The notes under the pieces were generated by a model that was given only the letters and a program-made list of their open reading frames with translations, had not been told where the DNA came from and made no database searches. From positions 1 to 64,000 of the forward strand of contig JBFLXH010000011.1 of the NCBI GenBank assembly GCA_040757295.1: DNA of 64,000 bases, written 5' to 3'. The translations under genes were made by a program, and so were the position numbers. The DNA is from JAGXSE01 sp040757295. GTDB lineage: Bacteria > Bacillota > PH28-bin88. How positions within the stretch are numbered: the first letter of the stretch is position 1; each line of letters begins with the position of its first letter. Shown piece after piece: positions 41,747 through 50,309 of this stretch.

Positions 41747-43057
41747 TTACTGCACCCCCTTCAGGACTAAAGCTTGCGGGTTAAGAATGCGGAAAGGATC
41801 CACCGTATCTTTTAACCTGCCTAAGAGTTGGTAATAGGCTGGGGGTTTGGTCGGTCTCACGATTTGCAAAGGATTGTCCATGGCCAAAATTCCCTGGTGG
41901 GTAGAAGCTAAACGAACTAATTCGGTCTGGAGATGACCCCAGTTTGCCCCCTTTGCGGGTAGGGCAAAGCGCAGGCGGCCGGTTCCCAAGTCCACCCATA
42001 ATTTTGAGGGGACGTTATTCTCTGTTAATCCAGCCAATTCCCTAGCCGTTTCTCCGGCAAATTTCTTGGGAACACTTATGGTTCCCGCGATTTCATCCGT
42101 TTCTGTATTGCGCCCGTTAAAGGCGTTGACGGATTGGCGCCAGTAAGCATCCATTTCCGCAGAGGTGTCCTTGCTGGAAGTATGCCCGCCTAAGCTCATG
42201 ATTTTTGCTTCGTGTCTCGCTAGGCTTTCCTTAGTTCCATCACATGCAGTGACTAAGAGCCATCCCTTAGGGAGGTGTAAATCTGGTATTGCTGCCGCTT
42301 GCGCGGGAGAAAGCAAATGAACGGCTGCCGGTGAAAGGCCGGCATGAAGCAGTTCTGAGGCAGCAATTAAGGCACCCTTAAGTTGAGCATAGGAGGTAAA
42401 AAATATCTTTTCCTGTTCTGGGTTAGGGATCAGGCGGATTATTAAACTGGTAATAATCCCCAAGGTTCCCCAGCTGCCAACAACCAAAGAACTGAGGTCA
42501 TAACCGGCAACGTTTTTTACGCTTTTACCTCCGGCCCGGACTATTTTCCCTTCAGCGGTGACGTATTCCGCACCCAGTACGAAGTGGCGTAAGGATCCGA
42601 AGCGGAGGTTTTTGGGGCCGCCCAGGTTCCTGGCTGCTTCGCCGCCAAGAGTGGATAATTCCGGGATGGCAGGGAGCACAGGCAACCGCAGGCCATACGG
42701 CTGCAGGGCAGCCTGCAGTTGGGCATTGGTGACTCCTGCCTCTACTACGGCTGTAAGGTTATTAGGGCGGATTTCCAGGATCTTATTCATGGATTTTAAC
42801 GAAAGGGCCAGACCACCTTTTACAGGTTCCATGCCTTGCCAAAGGCTCGTTCCCCCACCAACGGGAAGGATAGGAGCCCTTTGTCCAGCAGCAAGCCGGA
42901 CAGCGTCCCTGACCTCTTCAGTGTTCTGGGGAACCGCTGCCGCATCCGGGCAGAAGGGAGGGTACAGGCCATAGCGGCTGAAGTTTTTGGCATCTTTATC
43001 TATCGGAATAGACAGCTGTACAGAATTTTGGTTTGAAAGCTTTGGTAAAGCGTCCAC
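41747..43057 (-). CDS. glcE: FAD-binding oxidoreductase (GlcE-like)
   Basis: Flavoprotein of 436 residues. The PCMH-type FAD domain includes APILPVGGGTSLWQG, GLRLPVLPAIPELSTLGGEA and GKSVKNVAGYDLSSLVVGSWG, then LGIITSLIIRL. The C-terminal half is shorter than in GlcD, as usual for GlcE. GTG start on the minus strand. It lies between glcD and glcF with gaps of 15 and 1 bp. Such triples oxidise glycolate or a similar 2-hydroxy acid in an FAD- and iron-sulfur-dependent manner. Confidence 0.88.
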   Translation of the reverse strand: MDALPKLSNQNSVQLSIPIDKDAKNFSRYGLYPPFCPDAAAVPQNTEEVRDAVRLAAGQRAPILPVGGGTSLWQGMEPVKGGLALSLKSMNKILEIRPNNLTAVVEAGVTNAQLQAALQPYGLRLPVLPAIPELSTLGGEAARNLGGPKNLRFGSLRHFVLGAEYVTAEGKIVRAGGKSVKNVAGYDLSSLVVGSWGTLGIITSLIIRLIPNPEQEKIFFTSYAQLKGALIAASELLHAGLSPAAVHLLSPAQAAAIPDLHLPKGWLLVTACDGTKESLARHEAKIMSLGGHTSSKDTSAEMDAYWRQSVNAFNGRNTETDEIAGTISVPKKFAGETARELAGLTENNVPSKLWVDLGTGRLRFALPAKGANWGHLQTELVRLASTHQGILAMDNPLQIVRPTKPPAYYQLLGRLKDTVDPFRILNPQALVLKGVQ

Positions 43058-43072
43058 CTGACTACCACCTTT

Positions 43073-44461
43073 CTAAGACTGTTCCCTTTCCGGAAGCAGC
43101 TTGTCCGGATTAAGGAGACCTGTGGGGTCAAAAACGGTTTTCAATTTATGCATAAACTCCAGAGTGTCAGGGGTAAAGGCATCCTTCATGTGCCTCCGCT
43201 TTTCCAGGCCGATGCCGTGTTCTCCTGTCAGGGTCCCTTCACTTGCCAGGGTTTCGTGGAACAGTTCCTCCGAGGCCTGTTCGACCCTGGATATTTCATC
43301 CTGGTCTCCTGGCTGGTAGAGGAGATGGGGGTGCAGGTTGCCATCCCCTGCATGAGCCACCTGGGCGATGGTGATACCGTATTTTATTCCTATAGCTGCT
43401 ACCCGTTCCAGCATTTCTGGCAAGCGGTCCCTGGGTACAGTTACATCCTGGACAACGTAAGCAGGCCTTAAACGGCCAATCGTGCCATTTACAGACCGGC
43501 GGCCCAACCACAGAGTTTCTCTTTCGGCGGCGCTGGCGGCAGAACGCCAGCTTTGGGCGCCGTTTTTCTGCAGGACCTCAATAATCACATCTATTTGCCG
43601 CTTGATTTCCTCTTGATAGCCGTCAACCTCAATTAACAGGATTGCCTCCGCGTCTCTTGGCAGGCCCAGCTGGATAAAATCGTCCACTGCTCTAGTCAGG
43701 GTGCGATCCATTATTTCCAGGGTTGGTGGGACAATTCCCCGGGCGATGATTTCTGACACCGCATCCCCGGCTTTTTCCAGACTGTTGAAAACCGATAATA
43801 CCGTCTGAACGGCTTCAGGCTGGCGGGTAAGCTTACACAATATTTTAGTCGCAATGCCAAGGGTTCCTTCTGAACCCACCATTAGCCAAGTGAGATCGAT
43901 ATCTGGATAAGCCTCTCCCAGAAGACCGCCGGTCGTAATGATGCTGCCATCCGGCAAGACAACCTCCAGGCCCAGGATATGATTTTTGGTAACTCCGTAT
44001 TTCACTCCCCGGATACCGCCGGCACATTCCCCCACATTACCTCCAATTGTTGCGGCTTTTTGACTAGAGGGATCCGGAGCAAAAATGTATTTATATGGTT
44101 CCAAGGCCCGCTGCAGGTCAAGGTTAACTACTCCGGGCTCAACCAGAGCGGTTTCATTTTCGATATCGATTTCCAAGATCCTGTTCATTTTGGTTAAGAC
44201 CAGGGCAATGCCCCCTTTGATAGGGACAGAGCCACCGCTCAGATTGGTCCCGGCTCCCCTGGGGACTACCGGAATCCGGTGGGAGTAGGCCAATTGCATA
44301 ACCCGGCTGACTTCATCAGTATTATGAGGAAAAACAACTGCATCTGGCAGTCCGAAATAGGGGGAGGAGTCGAAGGCATAAGCCTCTCTCTCAATCAAAG
44401 AAGTAAGGACAGAGGCGGAGCCTACAATTTCCCGCAGCGAATTTATTATGCTTGGTTGCAT
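43073..44461 (-). CDS. glcD: FAD-linked 2-hydroxy acid dehydrogenase (GlcD-like)
   Basis: Catalytic flavoprotein subunit of 462 residues. It has the PCMH FAD domain (PVVPRGAGTNLSGGSVPIKG, ATIGGNVGECAGGIRGVKYG, LVGSEGTLGI-type motif) and the FAD-oxidase C-terminal domain ending LTGEHGIGLEKRRHM and FDPTGLLNPDK, with the metal-binding HAGDGNLHP motif. AGGAGG at a good distance precedes the ATG. It heads the glcDEF-like operon, with no regulator adjacent other than the IclR-type gene beyond panB. Substrate specificity (glycolate, D-lactate) is not determined by sequence alone. Confidence 0.92.
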   Translation of the reverse strand: MQPSIINSLREIVGSASVLTSLIEREAYAFDSSPYFGLPDAVVFPHNTDEVSRVMQLAYSHRIPVVPRGAGTNLSGGSVPIKGGIALVLTKMNRILEIDIENETALVEPGVVNLDLQRALEPYKYIFAPDPSSQKAATIGGNVGECAGGIRGVKYGVTKNHILGLEVVLPDGSIITTGGLLGEAYPDIDLTWLMVGSEGTLGIATKILCKLTRQPEAVQTVLSVFNSLEKAGDAVSEIIARGIVPPTLEIMDRTLTRAVDDFIQLGLPRDAEAILLIEVDGYQEEIKRQIDVIIEVLQKNGAQSWRSAASAAERETLWLGRRSVNGTIGRLRPAYVVQDVTVPRDRLPEMLERVAAIGIKYGITIAQVAHAGDGNLHPHLLYQPGDQDEISRVEQASEELFHETLASEGTLTGEHGIGLEKRRHMKDAFTPDTLEFMHKLKTVFDPTGLLNPDKLLPEREQS

Positions 44462-44527
44462 TTATGTAGACCTCCTTGCCGGCTGATCAAGTATGCTGTT
44501 CGGGGAATCGCTGAATGAAAAAGGAAA

Positions 44528-44547
44528 CAACCCGGCAGTGCGGGTTG
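44528..44547 (-). terminator. Terminator of panB
   Basis: CAACCCG (44528-44534) and CGGGTTG (44541-44547) form a stem with a 6-base loop; on the minus strand it is followed by TTTCCTTTTTC. The gap 44462-44642 holds nothing else recognised. Confidence 0.75.
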
Positions 44548-44642
44548 AACCTTGCCTGATTACTATTATATTAATTATTTGATAAAAAAGATAGATGGGG
44601 ATCAGCAAAGGAACCCTTGCCAGGTCAAAAATGGGAGGATGC

Positions 44643-45491
44643 TTATTTCAACATGGCCAAGAACTTTTCTTCTTCCTCCTTGGGCATTCCGTAAGTGTAC
44701 TGGGGCTCGGGGAAGGCCCCGGAGACTACCTCGTCTTTATATTGGGTTAAGGCGGCCAGGATAGTCTCGTTAATATTGGCGTATTTCTTAACGAATTTGG
44801 GCACGAAGCGGTCGAAGAACCCGATGATATCATGAACGATTAACAATTGGCCATGGGCGTCAGGTCCTGAACCCAGACTGATGACAGGGATGCGCATCCG
44901 TTCAGTAATGGCTTTTTGAACTGCCGGCGGAACTGCTTCCACCAAGAGGCTGCAGGCTCCGGCTTCCTGTAAAGCTAAAGCGTCCTGCACCAGCTTCATG
45001 GCTGATTCTGCGCTCCTGCCTTGAGCTTTAAAACCGCCTAACTGGGAAAGGGATTGAGGGGTGAGTCCAATATGTCCCATCACAGGGATGGTGGCCCGGA
45101 CAATGGCTGCTACTGTATCAGCCATTTCAACCCCGCCTTCAAGTTTTACACAATCAACCCCAGCTTCCGACATCAGGCGTCCTGCGTTACGGATAGCCTC
45201 TTCTTTAGAGATTTGGTAACTCATGTATGGCATATCCCCGATAACAAAGGCAGTTGGGGCTGCCCTGCGGACTGCTTCAGCGTGCCGTACCATCATATCC
45301 ATGGTGACAGGAAGGGTGCTTTCATACCCATAAATGGTCATTCCAAGGGAATCTCCAACTAGGATAATGTCAATGCCGGCTTTTTCCTCTAATAAACCCA
45401 AGGGATAATCATAAGCGGTCAACATGGTGATAGGTTCTTTGGCTTCCATCTTTCTTACGAGTTCAGGGATGGTAATTTTTTTTCTGGTCAT
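44643..45491 (-). CDS. panB: 3-methyl-2-oxobutanoate hydroxymethyltransferase
   Basis: Transfers a hydroxymethyl group from 5,10-methylene-THF to 2-oxoisovalerate to give ketopantoate, the first committed step of pantothenate synthesis. The 282-residue product has LTAYDYPLGLLEEKAGIDII, VGDSLGMTIYGYESTLPVT, the MPYMSYQIS region and MGHIGLTPQS; the catalytic Glu lies in LLVEAVPP. AGGAGGTAC precedes the ATG on the minus strand. It is preceded by an IclR regulator gene in the same direction and lies about 18 kb from panC, so the pathway genes are split in this genome. Confidence 0.96.
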   Translation of the reverse strand: MTRKKITIPELVRKMEAKEPITMLTAYDYPLGLLEEKAGIDIILVGDSLGMTIYGYESTLPVTMDMMVRHAEAVRRAAPTAFVIGDMPYMSYQISKEEAIRNAGRLMSEAGVDCVKLEGGVEMADTVAAIVRATIPVMGHIGLTPQSLSQLGGFKAQGRSAESAMKLVQDALALQEAGACSLLVEAVPPAVQKAITERMRIPVISLGSGPDAHGQLLIVHDIIGFFDRFVPKFVKKYANINETILAALTQYKDEVVSGAFPEPQYTYGMPKEEEEKFLAMLK

Positions 45492-45577
45492 TACTTTTGT
45501 ACCTCCTAATATTATTTGTTCATTTGAGTCTTTAAAGAGTGCTTAATTCCAGGAATAGCATGCCTCCTTTCCTGATT

Positions 45578-46369
45578 TTACCTGATGGGTTTTTTATACC
45601 CCAATTTACATGAAAGGCTTAAGGCAGTTTCTTTTATGGCAGAAACCACTTGGGGAACCCGGCTTTCCGGCATCCGAGTAGGCGAACTGGATATGCTGAT
45701 GGCCGCCACTACCTGGCCGGTGTGGTCCCTGAGCGGGGCAGCAACGCATTTTAAGCCGTATTCCAGTTCTTCATTGTCAACCGCATAACCGCAACTGGCA
45801 ACGCCTAGGAGATGGTTCCAAAGGACATCCGGTTCGCTAATGGTGTGCTCCGTATACTTTACCAATAAGGCGCCCGCCATCAGGGCATCAAAATCCGGTC
45901 TGGGCAGGCTGGATAAAAGCACCTTGCCAACGGCTGTGCAGTGAAGCGGCAGCCGTTTACCCACCCTTGAATAGCGAACCATTGCATTTTGGGGTTCCAT
46001 CTTTTCGATATAAATAGCCTCATTTCCATCTCGGACTACCAAGTGGACGGTTTCGTTGAACTGTTCTGATAATCCCTGCAAAAACAGCCTTGCTTCATGA
46101 CGCAAGTCAATCTGTTCAACAGCTGCGCATCCTAACTCAAACAACTTTAACGAAAGGCGGTATTTGCTGGGACCTTTTTTTTCCAGGAGGCCTTTTTTAA
46201 CTAATGCCAAGACCAGGCGGTGGATAGTGCTTTTATGTAAGCCTAAGTGGGAGCTGAGTTCTGCCAGGTTCCATTCCGGTTGAATGGAAAAAGCCAGCAA
46301 GATGTCTATTGCCCGCTCAACGCTTCTAACAGACCGAGTCCCTTCTCTGGGTTTGACTGGCGCCACCAA
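45578..46369 (-). CDS. IclR-family transcriptional regulator
   Basis: A 263-residue regulator with an N-terminal winged helix (SVERAIDILLAFSIQPEWNL, then HLGLHKSTIHRLVLALVKKG) and the C-terminal effector domain (GKRLPLHCTAVGKVLLSSL, YAVDNEELEYGLKCVAAPLR). IclR proteins usually control aromatic or carboxylic acid catabolism or glyoxylate genes. Here it lies upstream of panB and glcDEF, on the same strand, so it might regulate the glycolate-type oxidase or act at a distance. The start is TTG at 46369 or the adjacent GTG at 46366; the ribosome binding site is poor. Confidence 0.9.
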   Translation of the reverse strand: MVAPVKPREGTRSVRSVERAIDILLAFSIQPEWNLAELSSHLGLHKSTIHRLVLALVKKGLLEKKGPSKYRLSLKLFELGCAAVEQIDLRHEARLFLQGLSEQFNETVHLVVRDGNEAIYIEKMEPQNAMVRYSRVGKRLPLHCTAVGKVLLSSLPRPDFDALMAGALLVKYTEHTISEPDVLWNHLLGVASCGYAVDNEELEYGLKCVAAPLRDHTGQVVAAISISSSPTRMPESRVPQVVSAIKETALSLSCKLGYKKPIR

Positions 46370-46496
46370 CCTTTCAAAATAGTCTTGCTATGCAAGATAA
46401 AAATACTGCAATGCGAGATGCCGCGTACTGGGAACTTCGCCACGAATGTCCCCATTTCCTGCTAGTCCCTCCATTTAAACTTCTTTTGTTACTATT

Positions 46497-46567
46497 CAGA
46501 CCCCCACGCCGCCTATGGCGGCACCATCAGAGGGATGAAAAAATATGACAAGCTATTTTCAGGGCAG
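46497..46567 (+). repeat. Dispersed repeat D, copy 1
   Basis: CAGACCCCCACGCCGCC followed by a small hairpin (GCCGCC/GGCGGC) and TATGACAAGCTATTTTCAGG. It matches 60090-60160 almost base for base and its first 39 bases match 59885-59923. Confidence 0.85.
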
Positions 46568-46595
46568 TAGTCAGAATTCAGAATACTTCGAGACG

Positions 46596-46659
46596 TTCAA
46601 CTGGCTCTTGGCTTTTTGCGGGGGTCACAATCCCCCTCTGAAGCCAAGACCCAGTTGAA
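46596..46659. repeat. 64-bp palindromic repeat C, copy 1
   Basis: Left arm TTCAACTGGCTCTTGGCTT (46596-46614) and right arm AAGCCAAGACCCAGTTGAA (46641-46659) are complementary with one mismatch. An inner GGGGG/CCCCC stem surrounds the centre. Matching copies are at 60006-60067 and, as a half copy, 38341-38383. Confidence 0.85.
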
Positions 46660-46661
46660 TC

Positions 46662-46697
46662 CTTGCCGGGCATTTAATGAGCGAGGCCACTAATTTA
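46662..46697 (+). repeat. Permuted fragment of the two-hairpin repeat (A4)
   Basis: CTTGCCGGGCAT (46663-46674), which matches the right end of the A unit, is followed directly by AATGAGCGAGGCCACTAAT (46676-46694), its left end. The middle, about 70 bases, is missing. The order right end-left end is the reverse of normal copies. Confidence 0.6.
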
Positions 46698-46701
46698 ATT
46701 G

Positions 46702-46730
46702 TTGACAATACCTAGGGGGTAATTTACACT
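46702..46730 (+). promoter_or_regulatory. Sigma-A promoter of the ECF S-component gene
   Basis: TTGACA (46702-46707), 17-base spacer, TACACT (46725-46730). It starts four bases after the repeat fragment. The spacer contains ACCTAGGGGGT, which could be an operator. Confidence 0.8.
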
Positions 46731-46776
46731 ATTAGGTAATAGAAAGGTCTTTTTTTTAGGCTATGATGACAAGACA

Positions 46777-46875
46777 GCTGACATTACATGAAGGGAGCAA
46801 GCTGGGAAATGAAAGATGGATAAGGTGATGGTCATCAAGAACGGTTATCAGGCTGACATTACATGAAGGGAGCAA
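46777..46875 (+). repeat. 75-bp spaced direct duplication of a leader/ribosome-binding segment
   Basis: The 24-base segment starting GCTGACATTACATGAAGGGA occurs at 46777-46800 and 46852-46875. Both are followed by an ATGAAAG: the first opens a four-codon frame (Met-Lys-Asp-Gly-stop), the second is the real gene start. This looks like a tandem duplication of the translation start region or a short leader peptide. Confidence 0.75.
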
Positions 46876-46882
46876 ACTAAAA

Positions 46883-47374
46883 ATGAAAGCGAGAGAATTA
46901 GCCATCGGAGGGCTGTTGACGGCTTTATCTCTGATTATACCTCTTGTCTTTGGCCAATCATTGCGGATTATTATTCCTCCTTTTTCGGCAACCCTGGCTT
47001 CCCATGTGCCCCTGTTTCTATCCATGCTGATTAGCCCGGGGGTAGCTATTATGGTAGGCTTAGCCTCTGCCTTCGGTTTTTTCATTACCACAGATCCTGT
47101 GATTGCAGCCAGGGCCTTTATGCACGTGTTTGTGGGATTAGCCGGGGCAATCATGGTGAAAAGGGGTACCCCTTACTATAAAGCGTTGCTTGCAGTCCTG
47201 CCGCTCCATGCTGGCCTCGAAGCATTGGTGGTGATCCCCTTTGGGTTTGATGTATACCGTTGGGGAGTTGTGGTTGGAGTAGGCACTGCCCTGCATCACC
47301 TGGTGGATACCGCCATTAGCCTGGCCCTGGTGCAGACCCTGGGCCTTAAGCGCCTGCGCCAGTGGGCAGCCTAA
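46883..47374 (+). CDS. ECF-type transporter S component (substrate unknown)
   Basis: Membrane protein of 163 residues with about five to six helices. The N-terminus KARELAIGGLLTALSLIIPL and the SHVPLFLSMLISPGVAIMVG stretch fit small substrate-binding (S) components of energy-coupling-factor vitamin transporters. No ATPase or T-component gene is near, so it would share a general ECF module encoded elsewhere. Possible cargo is niacin, given niaR at 39851, or pantothenate, given panB, but neither is shown. It has its own good promoter and a duplicated leader. It converges with the PP2C gene after 13 bp. Confidence 0.7.
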   Translation: MKARELAIGGLLTALSLIIPLVFGQSLRIIIPPFSATLASHVPLFLSMLISPGVAIMVGLASAFGFFITTDPVIAARAFMHVFVGLAGAIMVKRGTPYYKALLAVLPLHAGLEALVVIPFGFDVYRWGVVVGVGTALHHLVDTAISLALVQTLGLKRLRQWAA

Positions 47375-47387
47375 CTGGCTGCCAAAA

Positions 47388-48530
47388 CTATGTGGGGCGG
47401 ATGCTGACCATTTTGCCGGCTCGCTTTAGTTTTTCCGCCAGGGCTGCCACCGCCTCCTGGCGCGAAAGGATCCCAGCCGGTTTTAAGGTATTGTTATGGG
47501 CTGGATTGATGGCCTGGCCGACCCAGAAATAAATTTCATCTGCTTCCGCAAAAAGTTTCAGTAAGTGGGCAGCCCCATAGCCGGCTTTATCCCAAAGCTC
47601 AGGCTCCTCAAAAGTATTATATGCCCGGTTTAAGTTGATGGCACCCTCACAAGCCAGGGCGATACCTGGTACTTCATAATAGGCAGGGGCGCCGAACTCC
47701 CCGGGATGCAATATGGGCGTCACCCCTAAGTGCTTAGCTAGCAAGGAGGTGGTGGTACCGCCGCAAACGGCCTTGGTGCCTTCAGCCTTAAGGAACTGGT
47801 CCAGCACCTGGGCGGTATGCTCTCTCTTTCCCGGGGGGCCGGTCAGCACCTGCAATACCCGGGGCTGGCGCAAAAAAATTACACCTGCGGTGAGGTCGTC
47901 AAGGGGACGGTGCTGGCTGATGGCTGCTGCTTCCTTGATGATGGCCTGGGGGATGCGGGATATTTCCCCCCTCTTAGCCAGGCCGGAGGTGGTAAGAAAC
48001 CTCTTTAAGCCGCTTTCGCCCCAGCCCCTGGGAAGAGATCTGCTTAGGCCGGCATTGACCACGCCATCGGTAAAACAAAGCAAGGCCTCATAGGGCCTTA
48101 AGTGGGTGCTGCCTTCCTGAATGACCTCTCCTTCCCAGTACTGGGGGCGAAAACCTATCTCTGCTATTCCCCTTAGGGTAAGGAGGAGGGGAGGAGGGGA
48201 CTCGTAGCAGTAGACCAGTACCTCCCCATCAGGAGAAAAGCGGGTAGCCAGGAAAGCGGCCCAGGAACTCCCCTTTGCCCTGGCTATCCTTAGGGTCCGC
48301 AAGGCAGCCTTGATGGCTTCTCCAGGAGTGAAGCCGTTTTGAATCAAACCCAAAAAGTATTCGGCCGCCAAGGTGGCGCTCACCTTGGCCGGCATCCCGC
48401 TGCCCAAACCATCAGCCAGAATTACCCAGGTCGCCTCTTCCCTGCGGGAGACTAACCAGAGGTCGCCGCAGTGGCGGTGCCCTGCCTTGCATTGCTGGTA
48501 AAAATAATCTTCCACAAACAGGCGCGGCAT
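47388..48530 (-). CDS. SpoIIE-type PP2C phosphatase of the hydrogenase-sensor pair
   Basis: A 380-residue soluble PP2C-like protein. The metal-binding Asp pair lies in VILADGLGSGMPAKVSATLA and LCFTDGVVNAG, and a third Asp in PLDDLTAGVIFL. A C-terminal domain (about 225-380, beginning VLQVLTGPPGKREHTAQVL) does not belong to SpoIIE and has a GGTTTS motif that suggests nucleotide or metabolite binding. The ATG overlaps the stop of the sensory hydrogenase gene by one base (TGATG), so they are translationally coupled. PP2C phosphatases are known partners of PAS-containing group C [FeFe] hydrogenases. It could feed an anti-sigma or Ser/Thr kinase pathway. Confidence 0.88.
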   Translation of the reverse strand: MPRLFVEDYFYQQCKAGHRHCGDLWLVSRREEATWVILADGLGSGMPAKVSATLAAEYFLGLIQNGFTPGEAIKAALRTLRIARAKGSSWAAFLATRFSPDGEVLVYCYESPPPLLLTLRGIAEIGFRPQYWEGEVIQEGSTHLRPYEALLCFTDGVVNAGLSRSLPRGWGESGLKRFLTTSGLAKRGEISRIPQAIIKEAAAISQHRPLDDLTAGVIFLRQPRVLQVLTGPPGKREHTAQVLDQFLKAEGTKAVCGGTTTSLLAKHLGVTPILHPGEFGAPAYYEVPGIALACEGAINLNRAYNTFEEPELWDKAGYGAAHLLKLFAEADEIYFWVGQAINPAHNNTLKPAGILSRQEAVAALAEKLKRAGKMVSIRPT

Positions 48531-50284
48531 CAGTCTCCCTCCTTCCGTTTCACCAGATCAGTAAGTGCTGCCAGGATAGCGCTGGTTTCCGCCGCCGACC
48601 TGCCCAAGAGCCGGGTTACCTCTTGGGCAATCTCCACCTGCCGGTCTACTACCTGTTCCGCCCGCGTAAGGGTTTCCTTCCGCAACAAATCCAGTTCCGA
48701 TTCCTGTTTTTTGCTGCGGGTGAGGTTTACCAGGATACCCACCAGCTGCACTCCGTCCAGAACCCCAATTTTATAGACTAGCTGCTGGCAGTAAAGACCA
48801 TAGGAGTTATGATGCACTGTTTCATTAAAAATCTCTGTTTGCCCTTGCAGCACCCGCTGGAAGGGTTCGGGGTTGATGAAGTAATTGATGTGTTTGCCCC
48901 GGCAGTAATCGCTGGTCATAAACATCTCCTGAAACTTGGGATTGGCATGGACAATCTTCAGGTCCCTGTCCAAGATCACTATCGCGCTGGGGCTGTTTAT
49001 AATAATGGCATCGGTCTGCATCTCCGCATGGTGCCGCATAAAAGGCAAACACATCTCGATCTCCGCCATCCCCGCCAGGACAGCCAAGGCCTTTTCCTTG
49101 CAGGTGTCATAGCCACAGGCTCCGCAGTTTAGCTCATCTGCCGGCTCGTGCTTGCCCAATTTGGCCAAGACCTGGCGGATTTGAGTCTCATCGGGCAAAG
49201 AAACCCTTGACGGCTCGATATAATAGTTCCTGGTCAAGTCAAGCTTAATCTCTTCTGCCTTTAAAGGGGCTTGGAGGGCAGGGTAAGCAGTCAATTCATC
49301 AATGGTGCTGAGAAGGGCTTGCCGGAGGGCCAGGTGGTTTTCCTGGCGGCCCATTCCCACTCCTCCCAAGCACCCTCCTGGACACATCAAGGCCTCCAGC
49401 ACCAGGGGTTTTCGGGTGCCGGCTACGTATTCCACTGCCTCCCGCACTCCCTCTATTCCGCTGGCGGTGACCATCAGGCGGTCCAGGTGGTCGGTGGAAA
49501 GCCCGGCTGTCCTGGCAAATCCCCCGTTTAGGGGGAATAAGGTTGCCGGTGCGGAAAAAACATCGTCATAGGCACTCTCTTCCGCTAAAAGCGGGTTCAA
49601 TTTCTTTTGCTGTAACCAGTTTTTTAGTTCTTCAAAAGTCAGGACCGCGTCCACACTAAGGGGTTCTCCCAGGGCCTCTGCCTTCTTGGCCAGGCAGGGG
49701 CCGATGAAAACCACCTTAGTATCTTGTCCATAGGTAGCTTTTAAATACCTGCCATGGGCAATCATGGGAGAGGCTACTGGCAAAAGCAAGGGAGACAGCT
49801 CCGGCTTCTTTTGTTGAATATAACTAACTACAGCCGGGCAAGCGGTATAGATATATTGTCCTTGGGGGTTTGCTTCCATGGCGATCCGGGCTGCCCGGGC
49901 CGAAAGCTCTGCTCCCACAGCGGTTTCCGTCACCAGGGCAAAGCCCAGTTGCCGTAATACACCGGGTAAACCCCTGATCTCGGCTGGGCTAAAGGCTGCC
50001 AGGTAGCTGGGGGCCAGGGAGGCTATTACCGGCAACCTGGCCTCGATCATGGCTGCTACCTGTAAGGTTTCGTCCAAGTAGACCTTGGCCCCTTGGGGAC
50101 ACTCTCTGATGCACCTGCCGCACAAAAGGCACTTTTCAGGCATCACTTTAGCCTGATGACCCTCTTTGCGAATAGCTTTTGCCAGGCACCCCCGCACACA
50201 GCGGTTGCAGTCCCGGCAGCGGGCCGGGTTGGTCCATAAGATGACCTTGCCCCCAGCCAGGTCTGGGGGGTTTTTTGATATCAC
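48530..50284 (-). CDS. PAS-containing sensory [FeFe]-hydrogenase-like protein (group C type)
   Basis: A 584-residue protein with two N-terminal 4Fe-4S motifs (CRDCNRCVRGC and CLLCGRCIREC), a hydrogenase large-subunit domain, a 4Fe-4S domain (Cys387, 390, 395, 412; CGACGYDTC) and a C-terminal PAS domain (about 425-545) ending in a coiled coil. The H-cluster ligands are Cys149 (TACP), Cys197 (IGPCLAKK), Cys301 and Cys305 (LMCPGGC). In catalytic enzymes the first motif is TSCCP; here the proton-relay Cys is Ala148. This fits a sensor rather than a bulk H2 producer. Output is probably through the coupled PP2C gene downstream. Confidence 0.9.
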   Translation of the reverse strand: MISKNPPDLAGGKVILWTNPARCRDCNRCVRGCLAKAIRKEGHQAKVMPEKCLLCGRCIRECPQGAKVYLDETLQVAAMIEARLPVIASLAPSYLAAFSPAEIRGLPGVLRQLGFALVTETAVGAELSARAARIAMEANPQGQYIYTACPAVVSYIQQKKPELSPLLLPVASPMIAHGRYLKATYGQDTKVVFIGPCLAKKAEALGEPLSVDAVLTFEELKNWLQQKKLNPLLAEESAYDDVFSAPATLFPLNGGFARTAGLSTDHLDRLMVTASGIEGVREAVEYVAGTRKPLVLEALMCPGGCLGGVGMGRQENHLALRQALLSTIDELTAYPALQAPLKAEEIKLDLTRNYYIEPSRVSLPDETQIRQVLAKLGKHEPADELNCGACGYDTCKEKALAVLAGMAEIEMCLPFMRHHAEMQTDAIIINSPSAIVILDRDLKIVHANPKFQEMFMTSDYCRGKHINYFINPEPFQRVLQGQTEIFNETVHHNSYGLYCQQLVYKIGVLDGVQLVGILVNLTRSKKQESELDLLRKETLTRAEQVVDRQVEIAQEVTRLLGRSAAETSAILAALTDLVKRKEGD

Positions 50285-50309
50285 GGCACCTCACACCTTT
50301 CTTGCGATA

